Shown here piece after piece: positions 29,136 through 37,936 of a stretch of DNA of 64,000 bases. The position numbers were made by a program, and so were the translations under genes. The DNA is taken from contig JAYRKL010000002.1 in assembly GCA_041905795.1 (NCBI GenBank), positions 1-64,000 of the forward strand, read 5' to 3'. The notes under the pieces are model-generated. The model saw only the letters and a program-made list of their open reading frames with translations. It had not been told where the DNA came from and did not search any database. Position 1 is the stretch's first letter. Each line of letters begins with the position of its first letter. The DNA comes from SHVO01 sp041905795 (GTDB taxonomy: Bacteria; Pseudomonadota; Alphaproteobacteria; Rhodospirillales; Rhodospirillaceae).

Positions 29136-30857
29136 ATGCCGGCGCGGCCAAAATCACTCGAGGAAATTCGATCGGACGTTTGCGACACGACCCTTGTTTG
29201 GATCACCGCGATCGCAATCCCGATGCTCAGCTTCAGCGTGAGCCGCGTTCGGGAGATCGGGTGGCAGCCGGTTATCGGCCTGCACATGGTTCTGGTTGTT
29301 CTCCTCGCCGTCGTTACGCTCTTCCGGCGCCGCATCGCATATGCAGCGCGTGCCTTTCTCCTTGTCACCTTGATGTTTCTCACCGCATGCGGTGGATTGC
29401 TCAATTTTGGATCCCCGGCCGGCCTTTTCTACTTCTGCGGCGCGAGCGTCATGGCTGCGGTACTGTTCGGCCGGCCGGCGTCCTTCCTCACCGTCATTCT
29501 TGCCTTGCTTGCGATGCTGGCCGCTTACCTGGGGTTCCGTGCGGGTCTTTTGACGCGGCCTGACTTGAATGTCGTTCATTCGGCATCCTCCTCATGGCTT
29601 GCCAACGCCGGCGGTGTCGTCATCACGTCGCTCGGTCCGATCATTGCCGCTTCGACCTTCATCACGCAGCTGTCGGCGGAGCGGATGCGTGCCGAAGAGT
29701 CAAGCCGGGCCAAGTCAAGTTTTCTTGCGACCATGAGTCATGAATTGAGAACGCCGATGACGGCGATCCTGGGACTATCGGAATTGATCTCTCTCGAGAG
29801 TTCCGAAGCTCTTCCGCGGGAGCGGGCGCGGCGAATTCACGAGTCAGGCAAGCTGTTGTTGGAACTCGTCAACGATGTGCTTGATTTCTCGAAGATGGAA
29901 CACCACCAAGTGGCATTGGAGCGGGTGCACTTCAGTCTTCCCGCGCTGTTCGCGGAGGTTGAGGCCCTTTTTTCACCGTTGGCGAAGAAAAAAGACCTGG
30001 CGTTCGCGCTGTCGCTGGCGGCCGCGGATCGCGACGTGGTGATGGGCGACCCCACGCGATTGCGCCAGGTGCTGATCAACCTGATCGGCAATGCCATCAA
30101 GTTCACGGATGAGGGTTTCGTCCGCGTGGAGGCGGCCCTTGTCGAAGGGGAAGGGGATCGTCAGACCCTCAATGTCGAGGTGATCGACACCGGGATCGGC
30201 ATATCCCCGGAGCAGCAGGAAAAGCTGTTCCAGCCGTTCACGCAAGGCGACGGAACGATCACGCGGCGTTTTGGCGGCACCGGCCTCGGCTTGGCGATCA
30301 GCCGCAGCGTGACCAACCTGATGGGCGGCACTTTGCGAGTCTCGTCCCGTGAAGGTGCGGGATCGACATTTTCGTTGTCCGTCCCAATTCTCGCGGCCGA
30401 CGGGCGCGCGCAGGATCCTGTTCGGGGGGCGGCGCGCCGCGCCCCATCGTCATCTCGATCAATGCGTATTCTTGTCGCGGAAGACAATGAAGCCCTGCGC
30501 TACCTCACGAGATCCATGCTCGAGAGCCGTGGGCACGCGGTTGATGTCGTCAGCGACGGACGTCAGGCAATCGATGCTCTCAAGGATACGCCGTATGACG
30601 TGGTGCTGATGGACGTTCACATGCCGGTCATGGACGGCGTCGAGACGGTGACGCGTATTCGCGGGGCGGACATGTCCTTCAGCCGGGTGCCCATATACGC
30701 CGTGACCGCCGACGTCAGGCCCGAGCGCCTCCGGATTCTTTCACAATGCGGTTTTACCTCGGTCTTTCCCAAGCCGGTCGATTGGAATGCGCTGTTCAAC
30801 GCGATTGAAAACGACTCTGTGCGGCAGGCGGTGACGAACGAGCGGTCCGGCCTTTAA
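29136..30857 (+). CDS. Hybrid sensor histidine kinase with C-terminal receiver
   Basis: Membrane kinase of about 573 residues: five or six hydrophobic segments (about residues 17-175), then a HisKA domain with FLATMSHELRTPMTAILG (His about 201), a HATPase domain with N-box LIGNAIKFTDEG and G-boxes DTGIGI and GGTGLGLAIS, and a receiver domain with DVVLMDVHMPVMDG (Asp about 491). ATG 29136 has an AGGGG site and is preferred to GTG 29097. No partner regulator is adjacent, so it is an orphan; signal unknown. Confidence 0.9.
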   Translation: MPARPKSLEEIRSDVCDTTLVWITAIAIPMLSFSVSRVREIGWQPVIGLHMVLVVLLAVVTLFRRRIAYAARAFLLVTLMFLTACGGLLNFGSPAGLFYFCGASVMAAVLFGRPASFLTVILALLAMLAAYLGFRAGLLTRPDLNVVHSASSSWLANAGGVVITSLGPIIAASTFITQLSAERMRAEESSRAKSSFLATMSHELRTPMTAILGLSELISLESSEALPRERARRIHESGKLLLELVNDVLDFSKMEHHQVALERVHFSLPALFAEVEALFSPLAKKKDLAFALSLAAADRDVVMGDPTRLRQVLINLIGNAIKFTDEGFVRVEAALVEGEGDRQTLNVEVIDTGIGISPEQQEKLFQPFTQGDGTITRRFGGTGLGLAISRSVTNLMGGTLRVSSREGAGSTFSLSVPILAADGRAQDPVRGAARRAPSSSRSMRILVAEDNEALRYLTRSMLESRGHAVDVVSDGRQAIDALKDTPYDVVLMDVHMPVMDGVETVTRIRGADMSFSRVPIYAVTADVRPERLRILSQCGFTSVFPKPVDWNALFNAIENDSVRQAVTNERSGL

Positions 30858-31045
30858 AACGGCGCGCCGGATGCGGCGTGCACCGCTCGGGTCATCGCGG
30901 GAGGTATGGCCTGGCGGCGGCGCGGATTATATCTGGCGGCTGCCGACGGGGACTGGATATAGTTGGCACGTTGCATTCTGGGGAATGCCGGACGTAAGGG
31001 CTTGCCGCGGCGTGAGCGGCCATAGAGAAACCGGAAATTGAACCG

Positions 31046-32605
31046 ATGTCGCCGTTCCCCGTCGCCGCGGCTCCGTCTGCGGCTTCTGAAAATCTGCAGC
31101 GCGCGCTGCGGTTTTATCGCGCGGGCGATCTGGTGTCGGCCGAGAGCCTCTGCCGGGGCGTTCTGACGCAGACTCCGGCCGACAGCGAAGCCTTGCATCT
31201 GCTCGGTGTGATCGCCTTTTCCTGCGGTCATTATGGCAGTGCCCGCGACCTTATCGCCGGGGCGATTTCCTTAAGCCCGGACAACGCCGACTATCATCTC
31301 AATCTCGGCAACGCCCTGGTCGAACTGGGCGAGAGGGACGCGGCGCTGGCGAGCTTCGACCGAGCCGCCGAACTGCGGCCGGACCTGGCCGAGGTCTATT
31401 TTTATCGCGCCAACCTGCTCCAGGACATGAAGCGCTTCGAGCGCGCTCTCGCCGACTATGACCGCGCCATCGGCCTCAATCCGAACCTGCTCGAAAGCTA
31501 TTTCAATCGCGGCAACGCCCTGGCATCGCTCGGCCGCCGCGCCGAGGCGCTGAAAAGCTATGTCAAATCGTCGGAACTTCTGCCCGGGGACCTGGCCCCC
31601 AGAAAGAACGTCTTCTGGCTGAGCCTCCGGCAGGGCGCGGACGAGTCCCGCGTCGAGAGTTTAAGCCGCGAGATGTGCGAGATCGAATGCGGCGCGGAAG
31701 TACAGCGGCTGCTGGAGGAAAAATCCATCCCCGCGTTCCGCGCCGTGCACGACCTGGAGCAGGCGGCCTATTTGCGCGAACGGACTCCCGATCTGGAGGG
31801 CCTTGAGCAGGCGCACCGGAGCCTCGCGGCCGTGACTGAACGCATTCATGCGCCCCTGGCCGATGCCGGCGATATCGCTCTTTCCGAAAGCGAACTCGGC
31901 GACATCGTTCGCTTCCGCAAGATCCATGCGCGTCACCAGGTTCCCCCGTCCTTCGGCGCGCCCCTCAACCCGGACATCGACTGGGCGGCCCTGGAAGCGC
32001 GCTACCTCAGCGGGGAAACGCTGGTCATAGACGATTTCCTGTCCGCCGCCGCCCTCGCTCACCTGCAGCGGTTCTGCCTGGTGTCGACCGTGTGGCGGCA
32101 GGAATATCAGCACGGGTACCTGGGAGCGTTCGCGCATGCGGGATTTGTCAGCCCTCTGCACTTGCGGATCGCGCGGGATTTGAGCGCGGCGATGCCGCGC
32201 CTTTTCGCCGGCCAGGATCTCGAGCAATTGTGGGCTTTCAAATATGATTCGCGGGCGAAGCGCGGCATCAACGTGCATGCCGATTTCGCCAAGGTGAACC
32301 TCAACTTCTGGATCACCCCCGATGCTGCCAATCTCGATCCGGAGACCGGCGGCATGGTCATTTATGACAAACCCCCGCCGGACACCTGGAATTTCCGGGA
32401 GTACAACGATGACGAACGGCGAGAGCGGATCTACGCTTTTTTGGCGGAGGCGGGCGCCCGCAAATGCGTCGTGCCCCACAGGTGCAATCGCGCCGTTCTC
32501 TTCAATTCAAAGCTTTTTCACGAGACCGACGTGATCGATTTCAAGACCGGTTACGAGAACCGCCGCATCAACGTGACCTATCTCTTTGGCCGCGGCGAAG
32601 CCTGA
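31046..32605 (+). CDS. TPR protein with C-terminal 2OG-Fe(II) oxygenase-like domain
   Basis: A 519-residue fusion. Residues about 10-180 hold tetratricopeptide repeats (DSEALHLLGVIAFSCGHY, ADYHLNLGNALVELGER, AEVYFYRANLLQDMKRF, LESYFNRGNALASLGRR). The C-terminal half looks like a prolyl-hydroxylase-type dioxygenase: HADF gives the HxD pair, LFHETD the distal histidine and RRINVTYLF the 2-oxoglutarate arginine. Such fusions often modify proteins or peptides bound by the TPR part; the target is unknown. No signal peptide. Confidence 0.82.
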   Translation: MSPFPVAAAPSAASENLQRALRFYRAGDLVSAESLCRGVLTQTPADSEALHLLGVIAFSCGHYGSARDLIAGAISLSPDNADYHLNLGNALVELGERDAALASFDRAAELRPDLAEVYFYRANLLQDMKRFERALADYDRAIGLNPNLLESYFNRGNALASLGRRAEALKSYVKSSELLPGDLAPRKNVFWLSLRQGADESRVESLSREMCEIECGAEVQRLLEEKSIPAFRAVHDLEQAAYLRERTPDLEGLEQAHRSLAAVTERIHAPLADAGDIALSESELGDIVRFRKIHARHQVPPSFGAPLNPDIDWAALEARYLSGETLVIDDFLSAAALAHLQRFCLVSTVWRQEYQHGYLGAFAHAGFVSPLHLRIARDLSAAMPRLFAGQDLEQLWAFKYDSRAKRGINVHADFAKVNLNFWITPDAANLDPETGGMVIYDKPPPDTWNFREYNDDERRERIYAFLAEAGARKCVVPHRCNRAVLFNSKLFHETDVIDFKTGYENRRINVTYLFGRGEA

Positions 32606-32684
32606 AGCCGCGGCCGGTGTGCCGGACCGCGGACATCGGCGATTATCCTGCGTTCAAGCTCTTGGCAAACTCTTGGTGAACGAA

Positions 32685-32716
32685 CTCTTGGCGCCGGAGA
32701 GGCCGGGCGCCAAGAG
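32685..32716. terminator. Hairpin between convergent genes
   Basis: Perfect 11-bp stem CTCTTGGCGCC / GGCGCCAAGAG with a 10-nt loop, between the oxygenase and cytochrome c' stops. No T-run on either side; position suggests transcript-end formation for either gene. Confidence 0.5.
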
Positions 32717-32730
32717 GGATCCCGGGACGA

Positions 32731-33168
32731 CTATTTGCCTTCCTGCCGATAGGTGTCGTGGCATTCCTTGCACGGCAGCGCCGCCGTCAGGATGGAGGTC
32801 ATTTCGGACACCGACGCGCCCTTTTTCGCGGTATCGGCAAAAAGCCTGGTCGCGGCGGCGAAATCGTTCATCCGCTTTGAGAAGTCGGGCCACTTCGCCC
32901 AGACATCGGGCTTGGATTCGCCGCCCGGAACCTTGGCTTCGAAACTCTTCAGCGACATCTGTGCCGCGAGGGCGATCGCTTCGGCATGGTTGGTCAGGTT
33001 GTCCGCCGGCACCGCGGAGGAGACAATCTCGCCGATGATCGCCGTCTGCTCTTGAAGCGTTTTCATGATGTGCTGGCGATATTCAATCACGTCCTTGTCT
33101 TCGGCGCGGGCCGCGCCTGCCGCGCCCAAGGACAAAGCGGCGACAATGATTACACCTAAATTACGCAT
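32731..33168 (-). CDS. Cytochrome c' family protein
   Basis: Periplasmic monoheme protein of 145 residues. ATG 33168 (site GGAGA) begins a clean Sec signal (NLGVIIVAALSLGAAGAARA). The mature part is helical and ends with the heme site CKECHDTYRQ, the C-terminal position typical of cytochrome c'. The family binds NO and can protect against nitrosative stress. A perfect FNR/FixK box lies 66 bp upstream, so induction under low oxygen is likely. First boxed gene of the right-hand region. Confidence 0.88.
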   Translation of the reverse strand: MRNLGVIIVAALSLGAAGAARAEDKDVIEYRQHIMKTLQEQTAIIGEIVSSAVPADNLTNHAEAIALAAQMSLKSFEAKVPGGESKPDVWAKWPDFSKRMNDFAAATRLFADTAKKGASVSEMTSILTAALPCKECHDTYRQEGK

Positions 33169-33233
33169 ATAGCTGTCTCCCCAAGTAGGCCGGAATGGCA
33201 GCGTAACCATGCAAAGCGGGGGGCTGAATATCG

Positions 33234-33247
33234 TTGATTCAGATCAA
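33234..33247. promoter_or_regulatory. FNR/FixK box upstream of cytochrome c'
   Basis: TTGATTCAGATCAA, a perfect TTGAT-N4-ATCAA palindrome, 66 bp from the cytochrome start. Confidence 0.88.
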
Positions 33248-33417
33248 GGACAGTCAAATCCCCGACGACCGGTCAACGCCGCCCGTGCGGGTGTGGTATC
33301 TACTGCAAGTTATGTTGGACTCAGGCGTCGCCGCCCCCGTCCGCCCCCGCCAATTTGACGGTTTCAGGGGGTGATCTGCGGACAAAGACGCCTTCTCGTC
33401 CAGCCGTTTGAAGGCGC

Positions 33418-33459
33418 CCGCAGCGCGGATCTGGCCCGTGGGGCCGATCCGCGCTGCGG
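33418..33459. other. Strong nested stem-loop in a 331-bp gap
   Basis: CCGCAGCGCGGATC pairs perfectly with GATCCGCGCTGCGG (14 bp) and the enclosed TGGCCCGTGGGGCC can pair further. It is 40 nt beyond the stop of the host-attachment-like gene, within the gap 33169-33499. No T-run follows; it may be an mRNA 3'-end structure or part of a small RNA. The rest of the gap holds the FixK box and no gene I can support. Confidence 0.5.
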
Positions 33460-33499
33460 TTGAACCGGTGACGGCCGTTCCCAGCCGCCCTTAAGGTTT

Positions 33500-33919
33500 C
33501 TAGGCGGCCGCCGGCGACACCAGATGAGATTTGAGGTGCTCGAGAAGCTCGTTGCGGTTCAGTTTCGTCCATTCCTTATGGATTTCGAGAACGATGGCCT
33601 TTTCAACCGCCGGGCCGACCAGCTTCCTGATGTCGCCCAAAGTCACCGGCGGGGCCACCACGATCAGGTCCTGGAACTGGTGTTTCAACACCGCCGCCTT
33701 CAGGACATCGGCGATGCGGTGGGCGAACGTTTCCTTGCGGTGGCGCTGGGCATTGCCATGGCTGTCCGATTCCAGGTCCTGGACGACGGTGTCCAGCCCG
33801 GCAATGTCTTCGGACGCCACCTGCGCCAGATGTAGCGGGTGCAGCTGGACGGAATAGACCTTTGCCCGGGTGCTGTCCGCCACCAGCAGCCAATGGATAC
33901 GTTCGCGGTCGAGAATCAT
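33500..33919 (-). CDS. Host attachment protein-like (AtsA/PF10116 type)
   Basis: A 139-residue cytosolic protein resembling the family named 'protein required for attachment to host cells'. It starts WLLVADSTRAKVY and contains HRKETFAHRIADVLKAA and DLIVVAPPVTLGDIRK, an arrangement related to release-factor-like (baeRF) domains. ATG 33919 has AGGAG. Two boxes lie upstream, 56 and 79 bp away, so it appears to be part of the oxygen-limitation set. Despite the name, attachment is unproven; a ribosome- or stress-related role is possible. Confidence 0.78.
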   Translation of the reverse strand: MILDRERIHWLLVADSTRAKVYSVQLHPLHLAQVASEDIAGLDTVVQDLESDSHGNAQRHRKETFAHRIADVLKAAVLKHQFQDLIVVAPPVTLGDIRKLVGPAVEKAIVLEIHKEWTKLNRNELLEHLKSHLVSPAAA

Positions 33920-33974
33920 GTTCGGATGCTCCTTGGATTATGGGTCAATTCTGGACGCCGGTCCGCGCCCCGCG

Positions 33975-33988
33975 TTGATCCGGATCAA
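33975..33988. promoter_or_regulatory. FNR/FixK box 1 of a divergent pair
   Basis: TTGATCCGGATCAA, perfect palindrome, 56 bp upstream of the host-attachment-like gene. Confidence 0.88.
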
Positions 33989-33997
33989 GCGCGGCGA

Positions 33998-34011
33998 TTG
34001 ACCGGAATCAA
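33998..34011. promoter_or_regulatory. FNR/FixK box 2 of a divergent pair
   Basis: TTGACCGGAATCAA, 23 bp from box 1 centre to centre and 80 bp upstream of the Hsp20-like gene on the other strand; each divergent gene may use one box. Confidence 0.85.
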
Positions 34012-34090
34012 CGCCGGCAGGCCTTGGAGGCGCATGATTTGACCGGTCCGCACGCGCGCCAAGATGAGGCAGCCATGAGAGGAGCCCGCC

Positions 34091-34492
34091 ATGAATGAAC
34101 AGACCTTCTCCGCCGCCGGCAGCTGTTCGGCGGCGCCGCTGCCTGCCGCCGCACGCGACGTGGATATCGTCGCGCGGACCAATAGTTATGAGGTGATCAC
34201 CGACCTCAAGGGGGCCTCGGAGGACAATGTCGTGATCGGTGTCCTGGACCACGTTCTTACCGTCGGCTCCAAGGTGGCGACCGAAACCTGCCGCGACATC
34301 GAGAATTTCCTGGTGGTGGACCACCGCGAGCGCCTGATCGAACAAAGTTTCGCGCTTCCGAACGACGCCGACGAGGACGACGTGTGTCTCAATTTCGCCG
34401 GCGGAAAGCTCAAGGTCATCATTGGCCGGCGTGCCCGCGGCGGCGAAAGCCCCCTGCCTGTGCCGCCGTCCGCCATCGGCGGCAATCCGTAG
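34091..34492 (+). CDS. Hsp20-like small protein
   Basis: A 133-residue protein with an alpha-crystallin-type core: EVITDLKGASEDNVVIGVLDH followed by a loop and SFALPNDADEDDVCLNF, GGKLKVIIGRR. It lacks the usual long N-terminal region and C-terminal IXI motif, so it is a short, divergent small heat-shock protein. ATG 34091 has AGGAG. It leads a probable operon with a nitroreductase (14 bp gap) and a CBS-BON protein. Confidence 0.78.
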   Translation: MNEQTFSAAGSCSAAPLPAAARDVDIVARTNSYEVITDLKGASEDNVVIGVLDHVLTVGSKVATETCRDIENFLVVDHRERLIEQSFALPNDADEDDVCLNFAGGKLKVIIGRRARGGESPLPVPPSAIGGNP

Positions 34493-34506
34493 CGGAGCCT
34501 TTCGTC

Positions 34507-35064
34507 ATGGAGATCGGCGAGGCTCTCCGCGGCCGGCGGTCGGTGCGCGACTTCCATCCCGACCCGGTGCCGGCCGAGGTGGTGCAGAAGCTTATCGACG
34601 CCGCCGCCTGGGCGCCCAGCGCCGTCGATGCACAGGCTCTGACCTATCTCGTCATCCAGAGCAGGCAACGGCTGGATGAGATGTCCCGCTCGGTCCAGAC
34701 CCATGCCTTGCGGCACCTGCCGCCGGAAGAAGCCCTGGATTGTTTCCGCCGGCTGGGAGGCGCGGATTTCCACGCGTTCTATAACGCCCCGGCGGTCGTG
34801 GTGATTGCCGCGCCGGTTTCCAGCCCGTGGGCGGTCGAGGATGCCTGCCTCTCCGCCCAGAACCTCATGCTGGCGGCTCATGACGAGGGGCTTGGCGCGT
34901 GCTGGATCGGCTTCGCCCGCGACTGGTTGCGGGACCCCGGCGGGCGCGCGGAGATTCCGATACCCGATGACCTTCTGCCGGTCGCCCCGATCGCGATCGG
35001 GTGGCCGCGCATACAGCCCTCTCCGCCCGCCCGGCGGCCGCAGAGAATCCACTGGATCAATTGA
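34507..35064 (+). CDS. Nitroreductase family protein
   Basis: FMN-binding protein of 185 residues. The family N-terminus GRRSVRDFHPDPVP supplies the phosphate-binding arginines; DAAAWAPSAVDAQ and the C-terminal GLGACWIGFARDW are typical. Such proteins use NAD(P)H to reduce nitro or quinone compounds, or act as flavin stores. It is a paralogue of the gene at 37937-38506 and sits between Hsp20-like and CBS-BON genes. ATG 34507 chosen; the longer open frame from 34384 overlaps the Hsp20-like gene. Confidence 0.88.
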   Translation: MEIGEALRGRRSVRDFHPDPVPAEVVQKLIDAAAWAPSAVDAQALTYLVIQSRQRLDEMSRSVQTHALRHLPPEEALDCFRRLGGADFHAFYNAPAVVVIAAPVSSPWAVEDACLSAQNLMLAAHDEGLGACWIGFARDWLRDPGGRAEIPIPDDLLPVAPIAIGWPRIQPSPPARRPQRIHWIN

Positions 35065-35097
35065 CCGCCGTAACCCGGTTTGACGAAGGAAGAGCCC

Positions 35098-35793
35098 ATG
35101 AAAGTCGCGGAGGTCATGACGCCGAACGTGATCTGCACGAATGTGAAGGCCGATGTCCGTGACGTCGCGCAATCCATGCTGAGACACCACATCAGCGGCT
35201 TGCCGGTGCTCGACGACGCCCACGCGCTGGTCGGGATCGTTACCGAAGGCGACCTCCTGCGCCGTACCGAGTACGGAACCGACCGCACGCGCTCGAAGTG
35301 GCGGGAATTGCTCCTTGGGCCGGGCCGGCTGGCGTCCGAATTCATCCATGCGCATAGCCGCCGCGTGGAAGATGTCATGAACCGTAATGTCATCTCGGTG
35401 TCCGAGGACACTCCGGTCGAAGAAGCGGTCGACCTGATGGAACGTCACGGCATCAAAAGAATTCCGGTGCTTGCGGCCGGCCGGGTGGTGGGAATCGTGT
35501 CCCGCTCAAGCCTTCTTCGCCTGCTTGCGAAAGGCCCGGACCTGTCGGCCTGCCGAAGCGACCAGGAGATCGCCGACGCCATCCGGGCGGAACTCCAGAA
35601 CCGGCCGTGGGGCGCGCAGGTCGGACCGATCCGCGTCAGCGGCGGGGTGGTCGATGTGCGGGGCGTGACGTATCGCGAAGACGAACGCCGGGCCGTCATC
35701 GTCGCCATCGAAAACATTCCGGGCGTGAAGGCGGTCCACGATCACATGGTCTGGGTCGAGCCTTATACCGGCACGGTCCTCGGGCCGACTTAG
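35098..35793 (+). CDS. CBS-domain pair plus BON domain protein
   Basis: A 231-residue protein. Two CBS motifs (EVMTPNVICTNVKADVRDVA with GLPVLDDAHALVGIVTEGDL, and DVMNRNVISVSEDTPVEEAV with RIPVLAAGRVVGIVSRSSLL) occupy residues 1-145 and probably bind adenine nucleotides; a BON domain follows (about 155-225). Like Hrp1 of mycobacteria it may sense energy state. Its TAG stop is the first triplet of the adjoining repeat element. ATG 35098 has GGAAGAG. Confidence 0.9.
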   Translation: MKVAEVMTPNVICTNVKADVRDVAQSMLRHHISGLPVLDDAHALVGIVTEGDLLRRTEYGTDRTRSKWRELLLGPGRLASEFIHAHSRRVEDVMNRNVISVSEDTPVEEAVDLMERHGIKRIPVLAAGRVVGIVSRSSLLRLLAKGPDLSACRSDQEIADAIRAELQNRPWGAQVGPIRVSGGVVDVRGVTYREDERRAVIVAIENIPGVKAVHDHMVWVEPYTGTVLGPT

Positions 35794-35940
35794 AGCATGT
35801 TAGGCCGAAGTGGAAACCGGTTCGGCCCGCCGGCCGGAGGCCGGCTTATTAAGAATCGCGCACGCTAGCGCGCGACACATGCGACCAAACAAAGACCTAG
35901 ACTCTGTTTCCGATTCAACGAAGCGGAAACAGAGTCTAGG
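35791..35940. repeat. Intergenic repeat of the TAGAGCATG family with hairpin
   Basis: Starts TAGAGCATGTTAGGCCGAAG, contains the core AAGTGGAAACCGGTTCGG and ends with a perfect 17-bp stem CCTAGACTCTGTTTCCG / CGGAAACAGAGTCTAGG (35896-35940). The first half is the reverse complement of the copy at 53724-53787. It supplies the CBS-BON gene's stop codon. Confidence 0.85.
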
Positions 35941-35967
35941 CGCCAGTCCGGGAACCAGGGCCGGACC

Positions 35968-35993
35968 AAAAGAAAGGGGGCCCTGGGGCCCCC
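35968..35993 (-). terminator. Intrinsic terminator of the minus-strand hsp20
   Basis: On the minus strand GGGGGCCC / GGGCCCCC forms a near loop-less stem followed by TTTCTTTT, 28 bp after the hsp20 stop. Confidence 0.8.
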
Positions 35994-36020
35994 GTTCGCG
36001 TCGGCGGTGCTCTGGAGCGG

Positions 36021-36539
36021 CTAGGGCTTCACAGCGATCTTCTGGGCGGTTTTTCGTGCGGCGGGATCCTTGGGCAAATGTACGGTCAGGAGGCCGTCCC
36101 GCAACGTGGCGTCGATCTTTGTGGTATCGACGTCCTCGGGCAGGTGGACAGAGCGCTCGAATTCACCCTGTGACCGTTCCTGGAGCAGGTATCCCTTGCC
36201 GCTGCTTTCCAGCGGGCGCTTGCGCTCGCCCCTGATCCGCAGCACGCCGTCGGTGACGGTGAGTTCGACCTCTCCCTGTGCGACCCCCGGAAGTTCGGCG
36301 GTCACCTCGTAACCGTCGCCTGTGTCCAGGACGTCCATCAGCGGCAGGCCATGGAAAAACACCGGCGCACGATCTTCCGGAAACGCGCCGGCGTGGACCG
36401 GCCACATTCCGCCGGAAAAGTCGCTGTAGAGCCGCTCGATCTGGCGGCGCAGACTCTCCAGCGGATGCCGCAGCGGCGCGGAAGACGGGAGGGCCGCCGG
36501 CACGGTCAGAGGCGGCAGCTTGATGTTGGCGTGTGACAT
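36021..36539 (-). CDS. Small heat-shock protein Hsp20
   Basis: A 172-residue alpha-crystallin-family chaperone that holds unfolded proteins. The domain spans about residues 70-160: MDVLDTGDGYEVTAELPGV, GVLRIRGERKRP, GEFERSVHLPEDVDTTKIDA, DGLLTVHLPK. ATG 36539 has a strong AAGGAGGA site. A near-consensus FixK box lies 72 bp upstream. Second Hsp20 in this region, beside the second nitroreductase/CBS set, as Acr is in the DosR regulon. Confidence 0.93.
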   Translation of the reverse strand: MSHANIKLPPLTVPAALPSSAPLRHPLESLRRQIERLYSDFSGGMWPVHAGAFPEDRAPVFFHGLPLMDVLDTGDGYEVTAELPGVAQGEVELTVTDGVLRIRGERKRPLESSGKGYLLQERSQGEFERSVHLPEDVDTTKIDATLRDGLLTVHLPKDPAARKTAQKIAVKP

Positions 36540-36610
36540 GGATTCCTCCTTGAGTGCAAAAAGGTCGCGTGCGGACAGATCATTGTCCCAGTCTTGTCCG
36601 CGGTCCGGCG

Positions 36611-36624
36611 TTGATCCAAATCAG
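36611..36624. promoter_or_regulatory. FNR/FixK box (one mismatch) upstream of hsp20
   Basis: TTGATCCAAATCAG; only the last base departs from TTGAT-N4-ATCAA. It is 72 bp from the hsp20 start. It sits just before the stop of the glycoside-hydrolase-like gene. Confidence 0.75.
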
Positions 36625-37925
36625 CCCGTCTCGCCATCGGTCCCCGTCTTGCCATCAGTTGAAGTGAGGCATCCGGCGGCGGCGAGCGGACTCCCGCCTT
36701 CGTCCAGCATGTCGTAGCGGTTGCGCGCGTTCCACAACATCCACCCGTTGGCGCCGAAATCGCGGCTGGCCCGGATCTGCTGGTCGATCAGCGCGCCGTC
36801 GAAGGTGCGGCGGTCGAAGGCGTAGTCCCTGAACGCCTGCAGCCACGGCCTGAACCGGACGGCCGGGACACCAAGCCGCGCCTGCGCCCGTTCAAGCGAC
36901 AAGCGCACGACCTGATAGGTGTTGGAGACCGGGTCCGGAAAGCCGGGTATGCCGGCATGAAATCCGGACGGGTAGAGCATCGGCGACAGGTAGTCCACGG
37001 CGCCGGCGAGGGCGGCAAGCTGTTGGCCGATACCTGTATCCGTGGTGTTCCAGCAGACATAACCGAAAAAATCCGCGGCCGTGAATGTGCCCAGCGGCGA
37101 CAGCGCCTTGCGCGCCTCGGCGAGGAAGCCCGCAACCGCTTCGGTGCGCGACGCCGCGGTCGAGGGCTGGGCGAATTGCAGCGGCGCCGTGCTGTCGGGG
37201 AAGCGGACATAGTCGAACTGGACTTCATCGAAGCCGGCTTCCGCGGCCTCGCGCGCGATCGCGATGTTATATCGCCAGACCTCTCGCCGGAACGGGTCGG
37301 TCCAGGCCATCCCTTCCCGGTCCCGGTAGGCGCTAGCGCCGGTTCTCACCGCCAGGTCTTGCCGGCGCGTGGCCAGGGGATTGTCCTTGAAGACCACTAT
37401 GCGCGCGATGGCGTAGAGGCCCCGGTCGTGGAGCGACCGCGCCAGCGCTGTGAGGTCCGGAATGGTGGTCAGCGTCCGCGCGCCGATTGTGTCCGCCAGG
37501 TCCACCTTGCTGGGGTAGACAACATTGCCGTCGTCATCCTTGACATCGATGACCAGGGCATTGGCCTTGCCCTGGTCGATCAGCCGCAGCGCGCCGTCGC
37601 GAAGGCCGGCGTTGCCGACGCCGCGAGAGGTCAGGTAAAGGGCGCGCGGCGTGAACGGCGCCAGCCGTATCGGCGCGGGCGCGGTCACCTTCGCTGGGCG
37701 ATAGCCGGGCGCCAGCACCGTCATGGCCTTGGTGTCGGCCACGGTGAACCGGCCGTCGCGGTCCGTGCTTGTTTCCTCTTCGCCGGCGGTCACCCGCGCG
37801 TCCGCGATTCCGGCGCCGGTGTCGCGGTCCACAACCCGGCCCTCGAAGGCGCCCGCGGGAGGCGCGCAGGGCCAGAGAGCGAGCGCCACCCAGAGCGGGA
37901 ACCAGGGCTGTGCACGGCGCGGCAA
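36621..37925 (-). CDS. Putative glycoside hydrolase (DUF4015) with N-terminal beta-sandwich domain
   Basis: About 434 residues. A hydrophobic signal-like stretch (WFPLWVALALWPCAPPAGAF) is followed by a carboxypeptidase-regulatory-like domain (GRVVDRDTGAGIADARV) and then DUF4015: ALVIDVKDDDGNVVYPS, FDEVQFDYVRFPD and YLSPMLYPSGF, a TIM-barrel pattern like GH13/GH114-type proteins. Substrate unknown; probably periplasmic or secreted. The start is uncertain: TTG 37925 is the best in-frame codon after the nitroreductase stop at 37937; the frame stays open farther upstream but overlaps that gene. Confidence 0.78.
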   Translation of the reverse strand: MPRRAQPWFPLWVALALWPCAPPAGAFEGRVVDRDTGAGIADARVTAGEEETSTDRDGRFTVADTKAMTVLAPGYRPAKVTAPAPIRLAPFTPRALYLTSRGVGNAGLRDGALRLIDQGKANALVIDVKDDDGNVVYPSKVDLADTIGARTLTTIPDLTALARSLHDRGLYAIARIVVFKDNPLATRRQDLAVRTGASAYRDREGMAWTDPFRREVWRYNIAIAREAAEAGFDEVQFDYVRFPDSTAPLQFAQPSTAASRTEAVAGFLAEARKALSPLGTFTAADFFGYVCWNTTDTGIGQQLAALAGAVDYLSPMLYPSGFHAGIPGFPDPVSNTYQVVRLSLERAQARLGVPAVRFRPWLQAFRDYAFDRRTFDGALIDQQIRASRDFGANGWMLWNARNRYDMLDEGGSPLAAAGCLTSTDGKTGTDGETG

Positions 37926-37936
37926 GGCGGCGTGCT

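Noticed and set aside
30960..30990. Sigma-54 promoter suggested by TGGCACGTTGC before the TPR/oxygenase gene
   Set aside because: The -24 element TGGCAC is present but no GC-containing -12 element occurs at the required spacing.
33500..33919. A virulence or host-attachment function from the family name
   Set aside because: The name derives from one context; the boxes and neighbours here point to a stress role.
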